Positions 41,594 through 53,283 of a DNA stretch of 64,000 nt are shown here, piece by piece (position 1 is the first letter of the stretch; each line of letters starts with the position of its first letter). The stretch is from Anaspis maculata. Lineage: Eukaryota > Arthropoda > Insecta > Coleoptera > Scraptiidae. The position numbers were made by a program, and so were the translations under genes. The stretch spans positions 64,973,416-65,037,415 of the forward strand of contig OX421966.1 in the NCBI GenBank assembly GCA_949128115.1. The letters are read 5' to 3'. A model generated the notes under the pieces. The model did no database searches, was not told the origin of the DNA, and saw nothing but the letters and a program-made list of their open reading frames with translations.

Positions 41594-41897
41594 TACTACC
41601 TGTAAAGTTCTTCCACACTTTCACTGTCGACTTCCTTCCTTTTCTCATGAAAGATAAGACAAATTCACAACCGGTAAACGCATGGAATCCTCATAATGCA
41701 GCGGTCTTCTCCTCGCCAAAACTCTCATGGCAGGCAATCTGGTGTAAGTACTGTTATATACTGCTTTGTAGGGTGTCACTAAAATGCAGGTCAGCCGATT
41801 TTGCAGGTCAGCAGAAATCGTATCTATACCCCATTCACTTGCCTTGTGGAACACATACCTACCCACTCATATGCCTTCTACGTCGGCAAAAAAATAC

Positions 41898-44815
41898 TTG
41901 CAGGTCGGCATACAGGCCGATGCTGTCACCTTCTCCGAGCACTTCCAGACAATTTTCGTGGTCCTCATCCAGGTCCTTGAAATTTTGCTGCTGGCCATCC
42001 AAGTGAGAAAATTTTGCAGGTCAGCCTAAATTTTTGCAGGTCGGCATACGGGCCGTGGCTGTCACCTTCTCCGAGCGCTTCCAGACAATTTTCGTGGTCC
42101 TCCAGGTCCCTGGACTTTTGCTGCTGGCGATCAATGTGAGAAAATTTTGCAGGTCGGCCTAAATTCTTGCAGGTCGGCATACAGGCCGTTGCTGTTACCT
42201 TCTCCGAGCACTTCCAGACAATTTTCGTGGTCCTCCAGGTCCTTGGACGTTTGCTGTTGGCGATCAAAATGGGAAAATTTTGCAGGTCGGCAGAAATTCT
42301 TGCAGGTCGGTACACAGGCCGTTGCTGTCGCCTTCCCCGACCACTCTCAGACAATTTTCGTGGTCCTCCAGGTCCTTGGACTTTTGCTGCTGGCAATCAA
42401 AGTGGGAAAATTTTGCAGGTCGGCAGAAATTCTTGCAGGTCGGCCTACAGGCCATTGCTGTTACCTTCTCCGAGCACTTCCAGATAATTTTCGTGGTCCT
42501 CCAGGTCCTTGGACGTTTGCTGTTGGCGATCAAAATGGGAAAATTTTGCAGGTCGGCCTAAATTCTTGCAGGTCGGCATACGGGCCGTTGCTGTTACCTT
42601 CTCCGAGCACTTCCAGATAATTTTCGTGGTCCTCCAGGTCCTTGGACGTTTGCTGTTGGCGATCAAAATGGGAAAATTTTGCAGGTCGGCCTAAATTCTT
42701 GCAGGTCGGCATACGGGCCGTTGCTGTTACCTTCTCCGAGCACTTCCAGACAATTTTCGTGGTCCTCCAGGTCCTTGGACATTTGCTGCTGGCAATCAAA
42801 GTGGAAAAATTTTGCAGGTCGGCAGAAATTCTTGCAGGTCGGTATACAGGCCGTTGCTGTCACCTTCCCCGACCACTCTCAGACAATTTTCGTGGTCCTC
42901 CAGGTCCTTGGACTTTTGCTGCTGGCAATCAAAGTGGGAAAATTTTGCAGGTCGGCAGAAATTCTTGCAGGTCGGCCTACAGGCCATTGCTGTTACCTTC
43001 TCCGAGCACTTCCAGATAATTTTCGTGGTCCTCCAGGTCCTTGGACGTTTGCTGTTGGCGATCAAAATGGGAAAATTTTGCAGGTCGGCCTAAATTCTTG
43101 CAGGTCGGCATACGGGCCGTTGCTGTTACCTTCTCCGAGCACTTCCAGACAATTTTCGTGGTCCTCCAGGTCCTTGGACATTTGCTGCTGGCAATCAAAG
43201 TGGAAAAATTTTGCAGGTCGGCAGAAATTCTTGCAGGTCGGTATACAGGCCGTTGCTGTCACCTTCCCCGACCACTCCCAGACAATTTTCGTGGTCCTCC
43301 AGGTCCTTGGACTTTTGCTGCTGGCAATCAAAGTGGAAAATTTTTGCAGGTCGGCAGAAATTCTTGCAGGTCGGCCTACAGGCCGTTGCTGTCACCTTCT
43401 CCGAGCACTCCCAGACAATTTTCGTGGTCCTCCAGGTCCTTGGACGTCTGCTGCTGGCGATCAAAGTGAGAAAATTTTGCAGGTCGGCCTAAATTCTTGC
43501 AGGTCGGCATACGGGCCGTTGCTGTTACCTTCTCCGAGCACTTCCAGACAATTTTCGTGGTCCTCCAGGTCCTTGGATTTTTGCTGCTGGCAATCAAAGT
43601 GGGGAAATTTTGCAGGTCGGCCTAAACTCTTGCAGGTCGGCATACGGGCCGTTGCTGTTACCTTCTTCGAGCACTTCCAGACAATTTTCGTGGTCATCCA
43701 GGTCCTTGGACTTTTGCTGCTGGCAATCAAAGTGGGAAAATTTTGCAGGTCGGCAAAACTTCTTGCAGGTCGGCCTACAGGCCGTTGCTGTCACCTTCTC
43801 CGAGCACTTCCAGACAATTTTTCTGGTCCTCCAGGTCCTTGGACGTCTGCTGTTGGCCATCAATGTGAGAAAATTTTGCAGGTCGGCCTAAATTCTTGCA
43901 GGTCGGCATACGGGCCGTTGCTGTTACCTTCTTCGAGCACTTCCAGACAATTTTCGTGGTCATCCAGGTCCTTGGACTTTTGCTGCTGGCAATCAAAGTG
44001 GGAAAATTTTGCAGGTCGGCAAAACTTCTTGCAGGTCGGCCTACAGGCCGTTGCTGTCACCTTCTCCGAGCACTTCCAGACAATTTTCCTGGTCCTCCAG
44101 GTCCTTGGACGTCTGCTGTTGGCCATCAATGTGAGAAAATTTTGCAGGTCGGCCTAAATTCTTGCAGGTCGGCATACGGGCCGTTGCTGTTACCTTCTCC
44201 GAGCACTTCCAGACAATTTTCGTGGTCCTCCAGGTCCTTGGACGTTTGCTGTTGGCGATCAAAATGGGAAAATTTTGCAGGTCGGCCTAAATTCTTATAG
44301 GTCGGCATACGGGCCGTTGCTGTCATCTTCTCCAAGCACTTCCAGACAATTTTCGTGGTCCTCCAGGTCCTTGGACGTTTGCTGCTGGCAATCAAAGTGG
44401 GAAAATTTTGCAGGTCGGCAAAACTTCTTGCAGGTCGGCCTACAGGCCGTTGCTGTCACCTTCTCCGAGCACTTCCAGACAATTTTCCTGGTCCTCCAGG
44501 TCCTTGGACGTCTGCTGTTGGCCATCAATGTGAGAAAATTTTGCAGGTCGGCCTAAATTCTTGCAGGTCGGCATACGGGCCGTTGCTGTTACCTTCTCCG
44601 AGCACTTCCAGACAATTTTTGTGGTCCTCCAGGTCCTTGGACGTTTGCTGTTGGCGATCAAAATGGGAAAATTTTGCAGGTCGGCCTAAATTCTTGCAGG
44701 TCGGCATACGGGCCGTTGCTGTCATCTTCTCCGAGCACTTCCAGACAATTTTCGTGGTCCTCCAGGTCCTTGGACGTTTGCTGCTGGCGATCAAAATGAG
44801 GAAATTTTGCAAGCT
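41898..44815 (+). repeat. Left arm array: about 22 copies of a 133-bp unit
   Basis: The unit begins TTGCAGGTCGGCATAC, continues GGCCGTTGCTGT, CTTCTCCGAGCACTTCCAGA, TTTTCGTGGTCCTCCAGGTC, CTTGGACGTTTGCTGCTGG and ATCAAAGTGGGAAAATTTTG, then CAGGTCGGCCTAAATTC. Successive ATACGGGCC positions differ by 133. Higher-order copying is visible (blocks of 532 and 399 bp recur). Since 133 is not a multiple of three, the long ORFs here (up to 492 codons at 42679-44157) cycle through frames and are array artefacts. Confidence 0.95.
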
Positions 44816-45165
44816 GGCAAAAAATTTTACTCACAACCACTATGGTAATTGATTCATTACATACCTAGTAGGAGTTCGGGTAGTGACCCATTGCCGACCT
44901 CCCGAGAAATTGAAGAAATGGTAGCTACAGAAGGGAAATTTCAAAATAGGCATCCAACCAAACAATAAGTGTGTTAATCAGTATTTCCTGAACCACGTTT
45001 CACCAAAATAACCGCTTGTAATCCTGCAAGCTGAGTACATGGTTGTGAGTAAAATAGTATACATACTCTCGACGGTAAATACATCATTCCTGCTTCGGGC
45101 TAGCTCTCTGTGCCCTCAGCAGTAATGATGTATTTCCCGTCTCGGTATGTAATATACTATTGCCG
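44816..45165. other. Central spacer of the giant foldback
   Basis: About 350 bp not related to the 133-bp unit. It carries small inverted pairs itself (TTTTACTCACAACCA near 44823 / TGGTTGTGAGTAAAA near 45041; GTAAATACATCATT / AATGATGTATTTCC). No ORF of note. Confidence 0.7.
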
Positions 45166-47235
45166 ACCTGCAAAAATTTCGCATTTTGGTCGTCGACAGC
45201 AAACGTCCAAGGACCTGGAGGACAACGATATTTGACTGGAAGTCCTCGGGGAAGGTGACAGCAACGGCCTATATGCCGACCTGCAAGAATTTTTGCCGAC
45301 CTGCAAAATTTTCTCACTTTGATTGCCAGCAGCAGACGTTCAAGGACCTGGAGGACTACGAAAATTGTCTAGAAGTGCTCGGAGAAGGTGACAGCAACGG
45401 CCTGTATGCCGACCTGCAAGAATTTAGGCCGACCTGCAAAATTTTCTCACTTTGATTGCCAGCAGCAGACGTCTAAGGACCTGGAGGACCACGAAAATTG
45501 TCTGGGAGTGCTCGGGAAAAGTGACAGCAACGGCCTGTAGGCCGACCTGCAGGAATTTTTGCCGACCTGCAAGAATTTAGGCCGACCTGCAAAATTTTCT
45601 CACTTTGATTGCCAGCAGCAGACGTTCAAGGACCTGGAGGACCACGAAAATTTTCTGGGAGTGCTCGGGAAAGGTGACAGCAACGGCCTGTAGGCCGACC
45701 TGCAAGAATTTTTGCCGACCTGCAAAATTTTCTCACTTTGATCGCCAGCAGCAAACGTGCAAGGACCTGGAGGACCACGAAAATTGTCTGGGAGTGCTCG
45801 GGGAAAGTGACAGCAACGGCCTGTAGGCCGACCTGGAAGAATTTTTGCCGACCTGCAAAACTTTCTCACTTTGATTGCCAGCAGCAAAAGTCCAAGGACC
45901 TGGAGGACCACGAAAATTGTCTGGAAGTGTTCGGAGAAGGTGACAGCAATGACTTGTATGCCGACCTGCAAGAATTCAGGCCGACCTGCAAAATTTTCTC
46001 ACTTTGATTGCCAGCAGCAGACGTCCAAGGACCTGGAGTATCACGAAAATTGTCTGGAGTGCTCGGGAAAAGTGACAGCAACGGCCTGTAGGCCGACCTG
46101 CAAGAATTTTTGCCGACCTGCAAAATTTTCTCACTTTGATCGCCAGCAGCAAAAGTCCAAGGACCTGGAGGACCACGAAAATTGTTTGGAAGTGCTCGGA
46201 GAAGGTGACAGCAACGGCCTGTGTGCCGACCAGCAAGAATTTAGGCCGACCTGCAAAATTTTCTCACTTTGATTGCCAGCAGCAGACGTCCAAGGACCTG
46301 GAGGACCACGAAAATTGTCTGGGAGTGCTCGGGAAAAGTGACAGCAACGGCCTGTAGGCCGACCTGCAGGAATTTTTGCCGACCTGCAAGAATTTAGGCC
46401 GACCTGCAAAATTTTCTCACTTTGATTGCCAGCAGCAGACGTTCAAGGACCTGGAGGACCACGAAAATTTTCTGGGAGTGCTCGGGAAAGGTGACAGCAA
46501 CGGCCTGTAGGCCGACCTGCAAGAATTTTTGCCGACCTGCAAAATTTTCTCACTTTGATCGCCAGCAGCAAACGTGCAAGGACCTGGAGGACCACGAAAA
46601 TTGTCTGGGAGTGCTCGGGGAAAGTGACAGCAACGGCCTGTAGGCCGACCTGGAAGAATTTTTGCCGACCTGCAAAACTTTCTCACTTTGATCGCCAGCA
46701 GCAAAAGTCCAAGGACCTGGAGGACCACAAAAATTGTTTGGAAGTGCTCGGAGAAGGTGACAGCAACGGCCTGTGTGCCGACCAGCAAGAATTTAGGCCG
46801 ACCTGCAAAATTTTCTCACTTTGATTGCCAGCAGCAGACGTCCAAGGACCTGGAGAATCACGAAAATTGTCTGGGAGTGCTCGGAGAAGGTGACAGCAAC
46901 GGCCTGTATGCCGACCTGCAAGAATTTTTGCCGACCTGCAAATTTTTCTCACTTCGATCGCCAGCAGCAAAAGTCCAAGGACCTGGAGGACCACGAAAAT
47001 TGTCTGGAAGTGCTCGGAGAAGGTGACAGCAACGGCCTGTATCCCGACCTGCAAGAATTTAGGCCGAGGAGCACGAAAATTGTCTGGGAGTACTCGGGAA
47101 AGGTGACAGCAACGGCCTGTAGGCCGACCGGCAAGAATTTTTGCCGACTTGCAAATTTTTCCCACCTAGATTGCCAGCAGCAAAAGTCCAAAGGATGGAT
47201 GGAAGATGACAGCAACGGCCTGCAAGAATATTTTG
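45166..47235 (-). repeat. Right arm array: about 16 copies of the 133-bp unit, inverted
   Basis: The same unit in reverse orientation, somewhat more diverged and with extra 18-bp GCCGACCTGCAAGAATTT insertions. An 817-bp block (from about 45541) recurs from about 46358, a higher-order duplication not present in the left arm. Confidence 0.95.
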
Positions 47236-47350
47236 CCGACGTAGAAGGCATATGAGTGTGTAGGTATGTGTTCCACAAGGCAAGTGAATAGGGTATAGGT
47301 ACGATTTCTGCTGACCTGCAGGCTTGGCTGACCTGCATTTTAGAATTCCC

Positions 47351-47569
47351 CTGCTTTGTATGGCCTGTGCCGAACAGGATCCAAAGATCAGTCCAAGATG
47401 TTTTTATCCGAAACAGTATGACACTGAAAGCACTACAACTTCGAAATGAACAGGGCAGATGAGGATCGACTGAATGCCATGTACTGTCATATCTTTTGGG
47501 TGAGCCGTAATTCTATCGTCAGCCTCCTCTGCCACAGCACAAAGAAACTCTGCAAGAGATGTCCAACCG
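47351..47569. other. Right flank of the giant foldback; no gene recognised
   Basis: It begins with the second CTGCTTTGTA copy. The remaining sequence has only short unassigned ORFs. Confidence 0.4.
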
Positions 47570-48166
47570 TTTCCAGCCGATCTGATGGCCCTCATCGATT
47601 CCGGATTACTACCCAAACAATAAGACGCCCCGACCAAAAATCAATTCGGTTTCACTTGAGACTTACCTAATCGAAAGGCTTTTTTTTTTAGACCATTTGG
47701 ATCCAGAATAACGGTGCTACGATCTTCACGTTGGTCCAATCAAGTCAATGTTGCCGCCAAACGGTTCAGCATCCTCAATCCTCAAAATATATGAAAATAA
47801 TAACTTTCCAGTAATTGTACGACCAATTTGGTGATTTTTACAAAATTTGGGCGCCATTTTGGAAAAAAAGCTGTGCAGCGCCCCCTATCGATTTTTTTTC
47901 TGGCTCATCGGGTTAAATTACTTAAAATGGTTTCGAAAAGCCTTATTATTATTATTATTATTATTATTAGTGATTAAAACGACCAACAGGCCAGAGCCCA
48001 ATTACAGGTCGAGTTTAGAGAAGGCAGCATATACAGAAGCAGGAGTGCAGAACAGGATGTCGACGTCACTCTCGATCAAGCTGTGATTTGAGTACATCCT
48101 GCTCCTTATGCCAAGTTTCATTCCATTTACCAAAAATGCAATCATTCAACGTACCGGCCGCACTAT
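47570..48166 (-). repeat. TAGTGCGGTCGGTA-type repeat arm, copy 2 (interrupted)
   Basis: It matches copy 1 inverted (CAGCGCCCCCTATCGATT, GGCTCATCGGG, then after an insertion GCCAAGTTTCATTCCATT and GTACCGGCCGCACTA). The terminus is at 48166. It is interrupted by a roughly 160-bp LINE tail. Confidence 0.7.
47942..48104 (-). mobile_element. 5'-truncated LINE 3' end with (TAA)n tail
   Basis: On the minus strand about 135 bp of unique sequence end in GTCGTTTTAATCACTAA followed by (TAA)n. CCTTAT flanks both sides (TSD-like), and the repeat copy it interrupts is continuous without it. LINEs of the I/R1-like type often carry such tails. Confidence 0.55.
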
Positions 48167-48259
48167 CAAAAAACCTCGCGAAAAACATACATTGAAATAA
48201 GCGAATAAGTACCTGTTCCAGAGTCTGCATTGTCTGCAATTTTAACAAATTCACCTCTC

Positions 48260-48682
48260 GTTGCCCTTATCGATTTCGAATTACTACCAAACAACAAAAG
48301 TAACAAGACGCCATCGAAATGCCCGGAAAATAAATCGGTTTTCCTTGAGACTTCTAACAACAATGCTTTTTTACCATTTAAGTCCAGAATAACAGTTCTA
48401 CGACCTCCACGTTAGTCTAGTCAAGTCAGTGTTGCTGCCAATTGATTCAGCATCCTCAAGATACATAGAAATAATGATGTTTTTCCGGCAATTGTACGAT
48501 AATTTGGTGATTTTTTCAAAATTCGGGCGCCATTTTGAAAAAAGGAAGCTGTACAGCGCCCCCTATCGATCTTTTTTTTGGCTCATCGGATGAAATTACT
48601 TGAAATGGTCTCAAAAAACTCTGTGCCAAGTTTCGTTCCATTAACCAAAAGTGCAGTATCATTCAGCGTACCGACCGCACTA
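48260..48682 (-). repeat. TAGTGCGGTCGGTA-type repeat arm, copy 3
   Basis: It ends GTACCGACCGCACTA at 48682 and matches copy 1 inverted over about 400 bp without the hairpin insertion. It is flanked by TTA, as copy 1 is (35908-35910). Confidence 0.75.
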
Positions 48683-48685
48683 TTA

Positions 48686-49683
48686 CGAATGAATTGAGAA
48701 GTAGACATCGAGATTCAACAAACCAATGTAGCGAGTATGATGGGGACCTTCGTATGGTCGGATGATCCCCTTTTCTCATTTTCTTTACCAATTTATTATC
48801 ATACACAAATTTTTTATACACTGAATAAAAAACTTTGTACGATTAAAAAATATAATGAATACATTTTTGAAATAATTACCAAAAACCAGGGTCACAACAA
48901 CAACAACAACCACAACCAAAGAGGGGGTCAGACCAGGATGACCCCGATCATCAAATACCTCGTCAAATACGTTAGTCAAGTTACCATCATCAGTTGAGGT
49001 TAAAGTACCTGGGCTTCTAGACAACAACGCCTGTGAAGACTATGGCACTTGTTCGTATATAATGATGGATGGGTGCTTCAAAACCACAAAACGGCGGTTG
49101 CAAAACTCCCAAAACTCAACAAATACCATGACCATGTCTTCGATATATCTAGGACGTCATATCATGATAATTATGCATTGCAAAGATGGTCTGTGTTTGA
49201 CCTAACCACATACCACAAAATTGGAAAATTAGACCTGCCTCCGCACACCTGATTTGTACGAATTTTCCAAAAATTAATGAGACACCTGGCGATTCCCAGC
49301 CTCTCAAGACAGTACGGAAAAATTAATAATCGGATTGGGATAAGAAAGCACCTACCTGGTCCTACCTGCATAAGCCAATACTTACATAATTTAATAATCT
49401 ACCTACAAGAAACCTGACCACTGAACCCTGCTCTTGAACTTTATTAGTTCACGACTATCATTAGATACCAATAACCTCGCCAATAATCATTAGAGAATGT
49501 GCCTGGAGATTTTCGGTAAGTAGGTAACTGATAATTATATAGTTTGATGATACATAATATAATACAATAATTGAATAATTCTTGTAGGGATGTAAAATTG
49601 AAAGCCGTTTCAATGTAGAAAAATTAGTAAGGCGAAATTAAAATTCGGCGCCCTCTGCGGAGGGCGGGAACTCTCTTTTTATA
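48686..49683. other. No gene recognised; (CAA)n simple repeat at about 48892-48920
   Basis: AT-rich sequence with a short CAACAACAACAACAACC microsatellite. Confidence 0.5.
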
Positions 49684-49904
49684 CAGGATGGTCCAGGTTA
49701 TAGTAGCAATAATTCACCATTCGATAGTCCATCGAAAACTAGGTCGACATGCATAATTTACTTTTTTTCTAAAACGCTTCCTAAGAGGGATACAGCCGCT
49801 CCCTTAGGAAGCGTTTTGGAGAAAAATTAAATTATGCATGTCGACCTAGTTTTCGATGGACCATCAAATGGTGAGTTATTGCTACTATAACCTGGACCAC
49901 CCTG
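49684..49904. mobile_element. 221-bp hairpin MITE with CAGGRTGG ends and TA flanks
   Basis: The left end CAGGATGGTCCAGGTTATAG and its complement at the right (..AACCTGGACCACCCTG) are flanked by TA. The arms pair almost throughout (ACTAGGTCGACATGCATAAT, AAACGCTTCCTAAG), with a loop of about 15 bp near 49795. Confidence 0.9.
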
Positions 49905-50839
49905 TATATATATTTAGGCAAAATAATACATCAGAAACCATGAAAATTCATTTTTCAACTTATCTATCAAAACCGCAACCATTTGCTTCGCATGAGATGG
50001 ATGAAGTAAAGTGTCACCAGTTGTGGTATTATAATACACTACTTAAACTCGCTTCGAGAGCTCAAGAATAGATACACGCCTCATAAGTGCCAGTTGAACT
50101 GCACTGATCGCGAGCATAGACTGATAGCATAGAAGGCCTCAAGGGCTGTAGTGTCCCTGGCAAAGAGGGTAGAAAAACTCGCACTGGGATTTTGTGTGAA
50201 AAACTCGGTAATATTTTTCGATTTTGGAAATGCCAATGGGCTAAAATCAAAGTACACCCTTGTAGCTTTCGAAAGAGACCTAAATGGTGAGACTCTGTCA
50301 AGGAATAAACCCCCAGGGATTGATTTCGCAACGCTTATCTTACCAATATATGACTTTGTCCTTGAAATGCAAGATGAAAAATATCGATCATTAGGTAATT
50401 ACCAATGAATATGAACATTATCCAATCCTACCTCTTCTACCATTTTGGTGCAAGAAATTCCAAGGTGAACTCATAGGTAATTACTGGTTTCCCTTTTTTT
50501 TTATAAAAAAAAAACTGATTAATAAACTTTTGGGTACCTACGAGAGAACCTATGATTGCAATCAAAAAAGTTCCCAACTCATGTGGCCTGTGATGATCAC
50601 AACTATGACGACCAGATCAGTGATGGATGAAAAGTTGTTTGACACGCTGACTGCGTTACAAGCCCCCGGGGGCATGTATGGGCATGTTGGTGTTACTCAC
50701 CAGACGTCAGTGAAAACTTGCGTTTTTTTTGCAAGATGCGGATGCTGCAACTTCTTCATTATTAACCGAATTCAATTCAATTTCAATTCACTAGAGACGG
50801 CACTCAACCATGGAAATGAGTGCGGTTTATATCCTGACT
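49905..50839. other. No gene recognised
   Basis: Several short ORFs on both strands without motifs. Confidence 0.4.
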
Positions 50840-53019
50840 CACGCCTAGCCTGAAACGAGTTCAACCCAAAAGTATGTGCACCTCCTAGATTTTTGTATTT
50901 GTTTTCCCTACACTATCTTAGGATTATTTAAACACAAAAATGAAAAAAATCGGTGGAGCCGTTTTTCAATAATCATTGTTTTAATCATTTTTTGACAAAA
51001 TGGCCTAGATATTAGTTGCTAAAATAATGTTTGCATTTGAAAATTTTATGATGCCAAGACGCCACTCAACAGATGTGTTGATTGAACCATTCTGATTAGA
51101 TTCAGACTAGCCATTAGTTCTAAACAGTCCCGTCGAATATACAGGGTGGGAAAAAAATAGTCGAAAACTATCATTTTACTCGTATATGAACAAAGCAAGT
51201 GAAGTTTTGTAGATCGCCTCAACTTATCTACATTTATGCTTGAATTGGTTGGGTAAGATGTAGGATTGGTGAAATAAGATGTTGCCGAATCAATTCTAGC
51301 GGTCTTATTCCTCAAGAAAAATTAATCATTCAAATCTATTTCTAGAGCTATAGGAAGTGAGTACCTACTCTTTGTTATACCGTCCGTTTTTTTTTCTAGG
51401 CCCCAGCGCGTAGCCTCTTCATTATGGGTTTCACACCCAACAATATATATCTTTTTGAAATCAGAAGAACAAAATCTTTCGATTTATGGTATGTCAAATT
51501 ATTTTTGACAGATGTCATTCTTTGACAATTGACAGAATAGTACTAGTGGTATATCATTTTAAAGCCCATAACATTCTTAGGAAAACTGTGTTCTCATTTT
51601 CAGAATAGGATGTTTTTCACAGCTTCTAGAGGTCTTCAAATAGGAAAAATTGTTGAAATTCAGAAATACTCAATAAGTACGTAAGTAGGTAAAACAGGTA
51701 TTTTTTAATATTAACTAATCATAATAATCAATGAATAATCACAATGAAACGAAAAATGTCCTGAAGAAGTTACTCGAACAGACCGTCTCCTTGTTCTTTG
51801 ACTGTAATGTCCCTGCTTGTAATATGGTCTTAGTGGGGAATGAAGATTCCTTATTATATTTATTTGCTACGAATTGAAGTTGTTTTTCTTTTACAAATTC
51901 AATTTTGAAAAAATGTTCTTGAATTTAGAAGATATTTTTATGATCAACAATAGTAATTCCCTGTAGCTTTCAAAAACCTGATTGATGAATTTCTGTCACG
52001 GAATAAGCCCACTGCAATAATTGATCCGCTTTATTTCACCAATCCAACTCTGTTTTGAAACTGGTCTTTCTTGGTTTCACACATTTTTAGGGCTCATGAT
52101 GGGTCAATTTGGATTTTATTCCACCACAGCACTAGACATATTCTCAGGAACAAACCTGTACAGGCATGATATTGAATTTTATTAAGTGATTCCCAAAAAA
52201 GTTTGGGTTGATAATATAGACAAAACAAAATTCTATAATATTCGAACCATTACAAAAACCATCATGGGAACTACAAAGGTGTGGAACCAAAACAGACCAT
52301 ATTGACAATGGCAACAATTGCTTCTCAGAATGAGGGGATTATTTTATGCTAGAATGATTGTTTGTTACGATTTTGAGAATTATTACTTACAAGTCTAGAA
52401 TTACTTCAAAAAAATTTATTAGTGAAAATAGTTGACCCAAAGATTAACTACCCATCTTATTTCATTTTTCAAGCTGTTTATTATAGAAATGGCAAGTTCC
52501 ACCACAATGTCTTGGAGAGTCACAGATTGGAAAAAAAAAATTTATGTATAAAAACTTGAAAACTTCTGGTTTTTTCGATATTCAGAAACGGTTAAACACA
52601 TTCAAGAACCGTTTGTTGGGACTTTTCAAGGATGAATGTAAATAATTTGTGACGATTTCCAATCTTCCACTTGATAAAATAATAATAAAATGATAATTTT
52701 TGACTTCTTTCTTTTTCCACCCTGTATACACCCCCGGTATGGTTGGCACCAATGCTACTAGTCTGAATCGAAAGTGAATGGCCTAATCAACACCTCTGTT
52801 GAGTGGCATCTTGGCATCATAAAATTTAAGATGCAAACATTTTTTCAGCAACTAGCATCTAGGCCATTGTGTCCAAAAAATGATATTACTGAAAAACGGC
52901 TCTACCGATTTATTTCATTTTTGTGTTGAAATAATCCCAAGATAACGTAAAATAAGAAAATAGAAAAATCTAGGAGGTGCACGTACTTTTGGGTTGAACT
53001 CATTTCAGGCTAGGCGTGG
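50840..53019. mobile_element. 2.2-kb foldback with about 300-bp inverted arms
   Basis: CACGCCTAGCCTGAAACGAG at 50840 and its complement ending at 53019 start arms that match inverted in order (GTTCAACCCAAAAGTA, TGCACCTCCTAGATTTT, GAGCCGTTTTTC, GATGCCAAGACGCCACTCAAC). The inner part is a second inverted-repeat element. Confidence 0.8.
51142..52724. mobile_element. 1.58-kb element with CAGGGTGG ends and TA flanks, inside the 2.2-kb foldback
   Basis: The left end CAGGGTGGGAAAAAAATAG and the right end, read inverted CAGGGTGGAAAAAGAAAG, are both next to TA. About 45 bp of each end match (..AACTATCATTTTA / AATTATCATTTTA). There is no transposase motif inside. It could be nested or simply the core of the outer element. 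Confidence 0.65.
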
Positions 53020-53071
53020 ACTATTTGAATACCATACTTCTCGCATCAGTGGTGTTGACGTTATAGGTTGT

Positions 53072-53283
53072 CTTATTTTTCTTTAAATTACACCACAATA
53101 TTATGGGGACTTCTTTGGCCAACCGGTTTCACCGTTAGGCATCGTCAGGGTTGAGAAGTTGAGAATAAATAATGCAAAATGTCACTTTTCAACCCTGGCG
53201 ATGCCTAACCCTAACGGCGAAACCGGTTGGGGGTTGGCCAAAGAAGTCCCCATAATTTTGTGATGTAATTTGAAGAAAAATAA
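53072..53283. mobile_element. 212-bp hairpin MITE
   Basis: The left arm (CTTATTTTTCTTTAAATTAC..ATGGGGACTTCTTTGGCC..AACCGGTTTC) and the right arm are inverted copies with the loop near 53165. A diverged half lies at 4800-4865. Confidence 0.85.

Larger units (their letters stand above)
41771..47350. mobile_element. Giant 5.58-kb foldback element with tandem-array arms and 10-bp flanking repeat
   Basis: CTGCTTTGTA occurs at 41761-41770 and 47351-47360, immediately outside the ends. The element starts GGGTGTCACTAAAATGCAGG and ends CCTGCATTTTAGAATTCCC, so the termini share GGG and CTAAAATGCAGGTCAGCC inverted. Next come about 100 bp of unique inverted end sequence (AGCAGAAATCGTA..CTATACCC..CACTTGCCTTGTGGAACACATACCTAC on the left, complement on the right), then opposed 133-bp arrays and a 350-bp spacer. 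No transposase. Such a structure and a 9-10-bp TSD recall Drosophila FB or MULE-related foldbacks; the superfamily is inference. Confidence 0.85.

Noticed and set aside
42679..44157. 492-codon ORF in the 133-bp array
   Set aside because: The unit is 133 bp, so each frame is read in turn. The ORF exists only because few units carry stops, and overlapping ORFs occur on both strands.
41898..47235. CRISPR-like regular array
   Set aside because: Contiguous 133-bp units without spacers, in an insect genome; it is satellite DNA.
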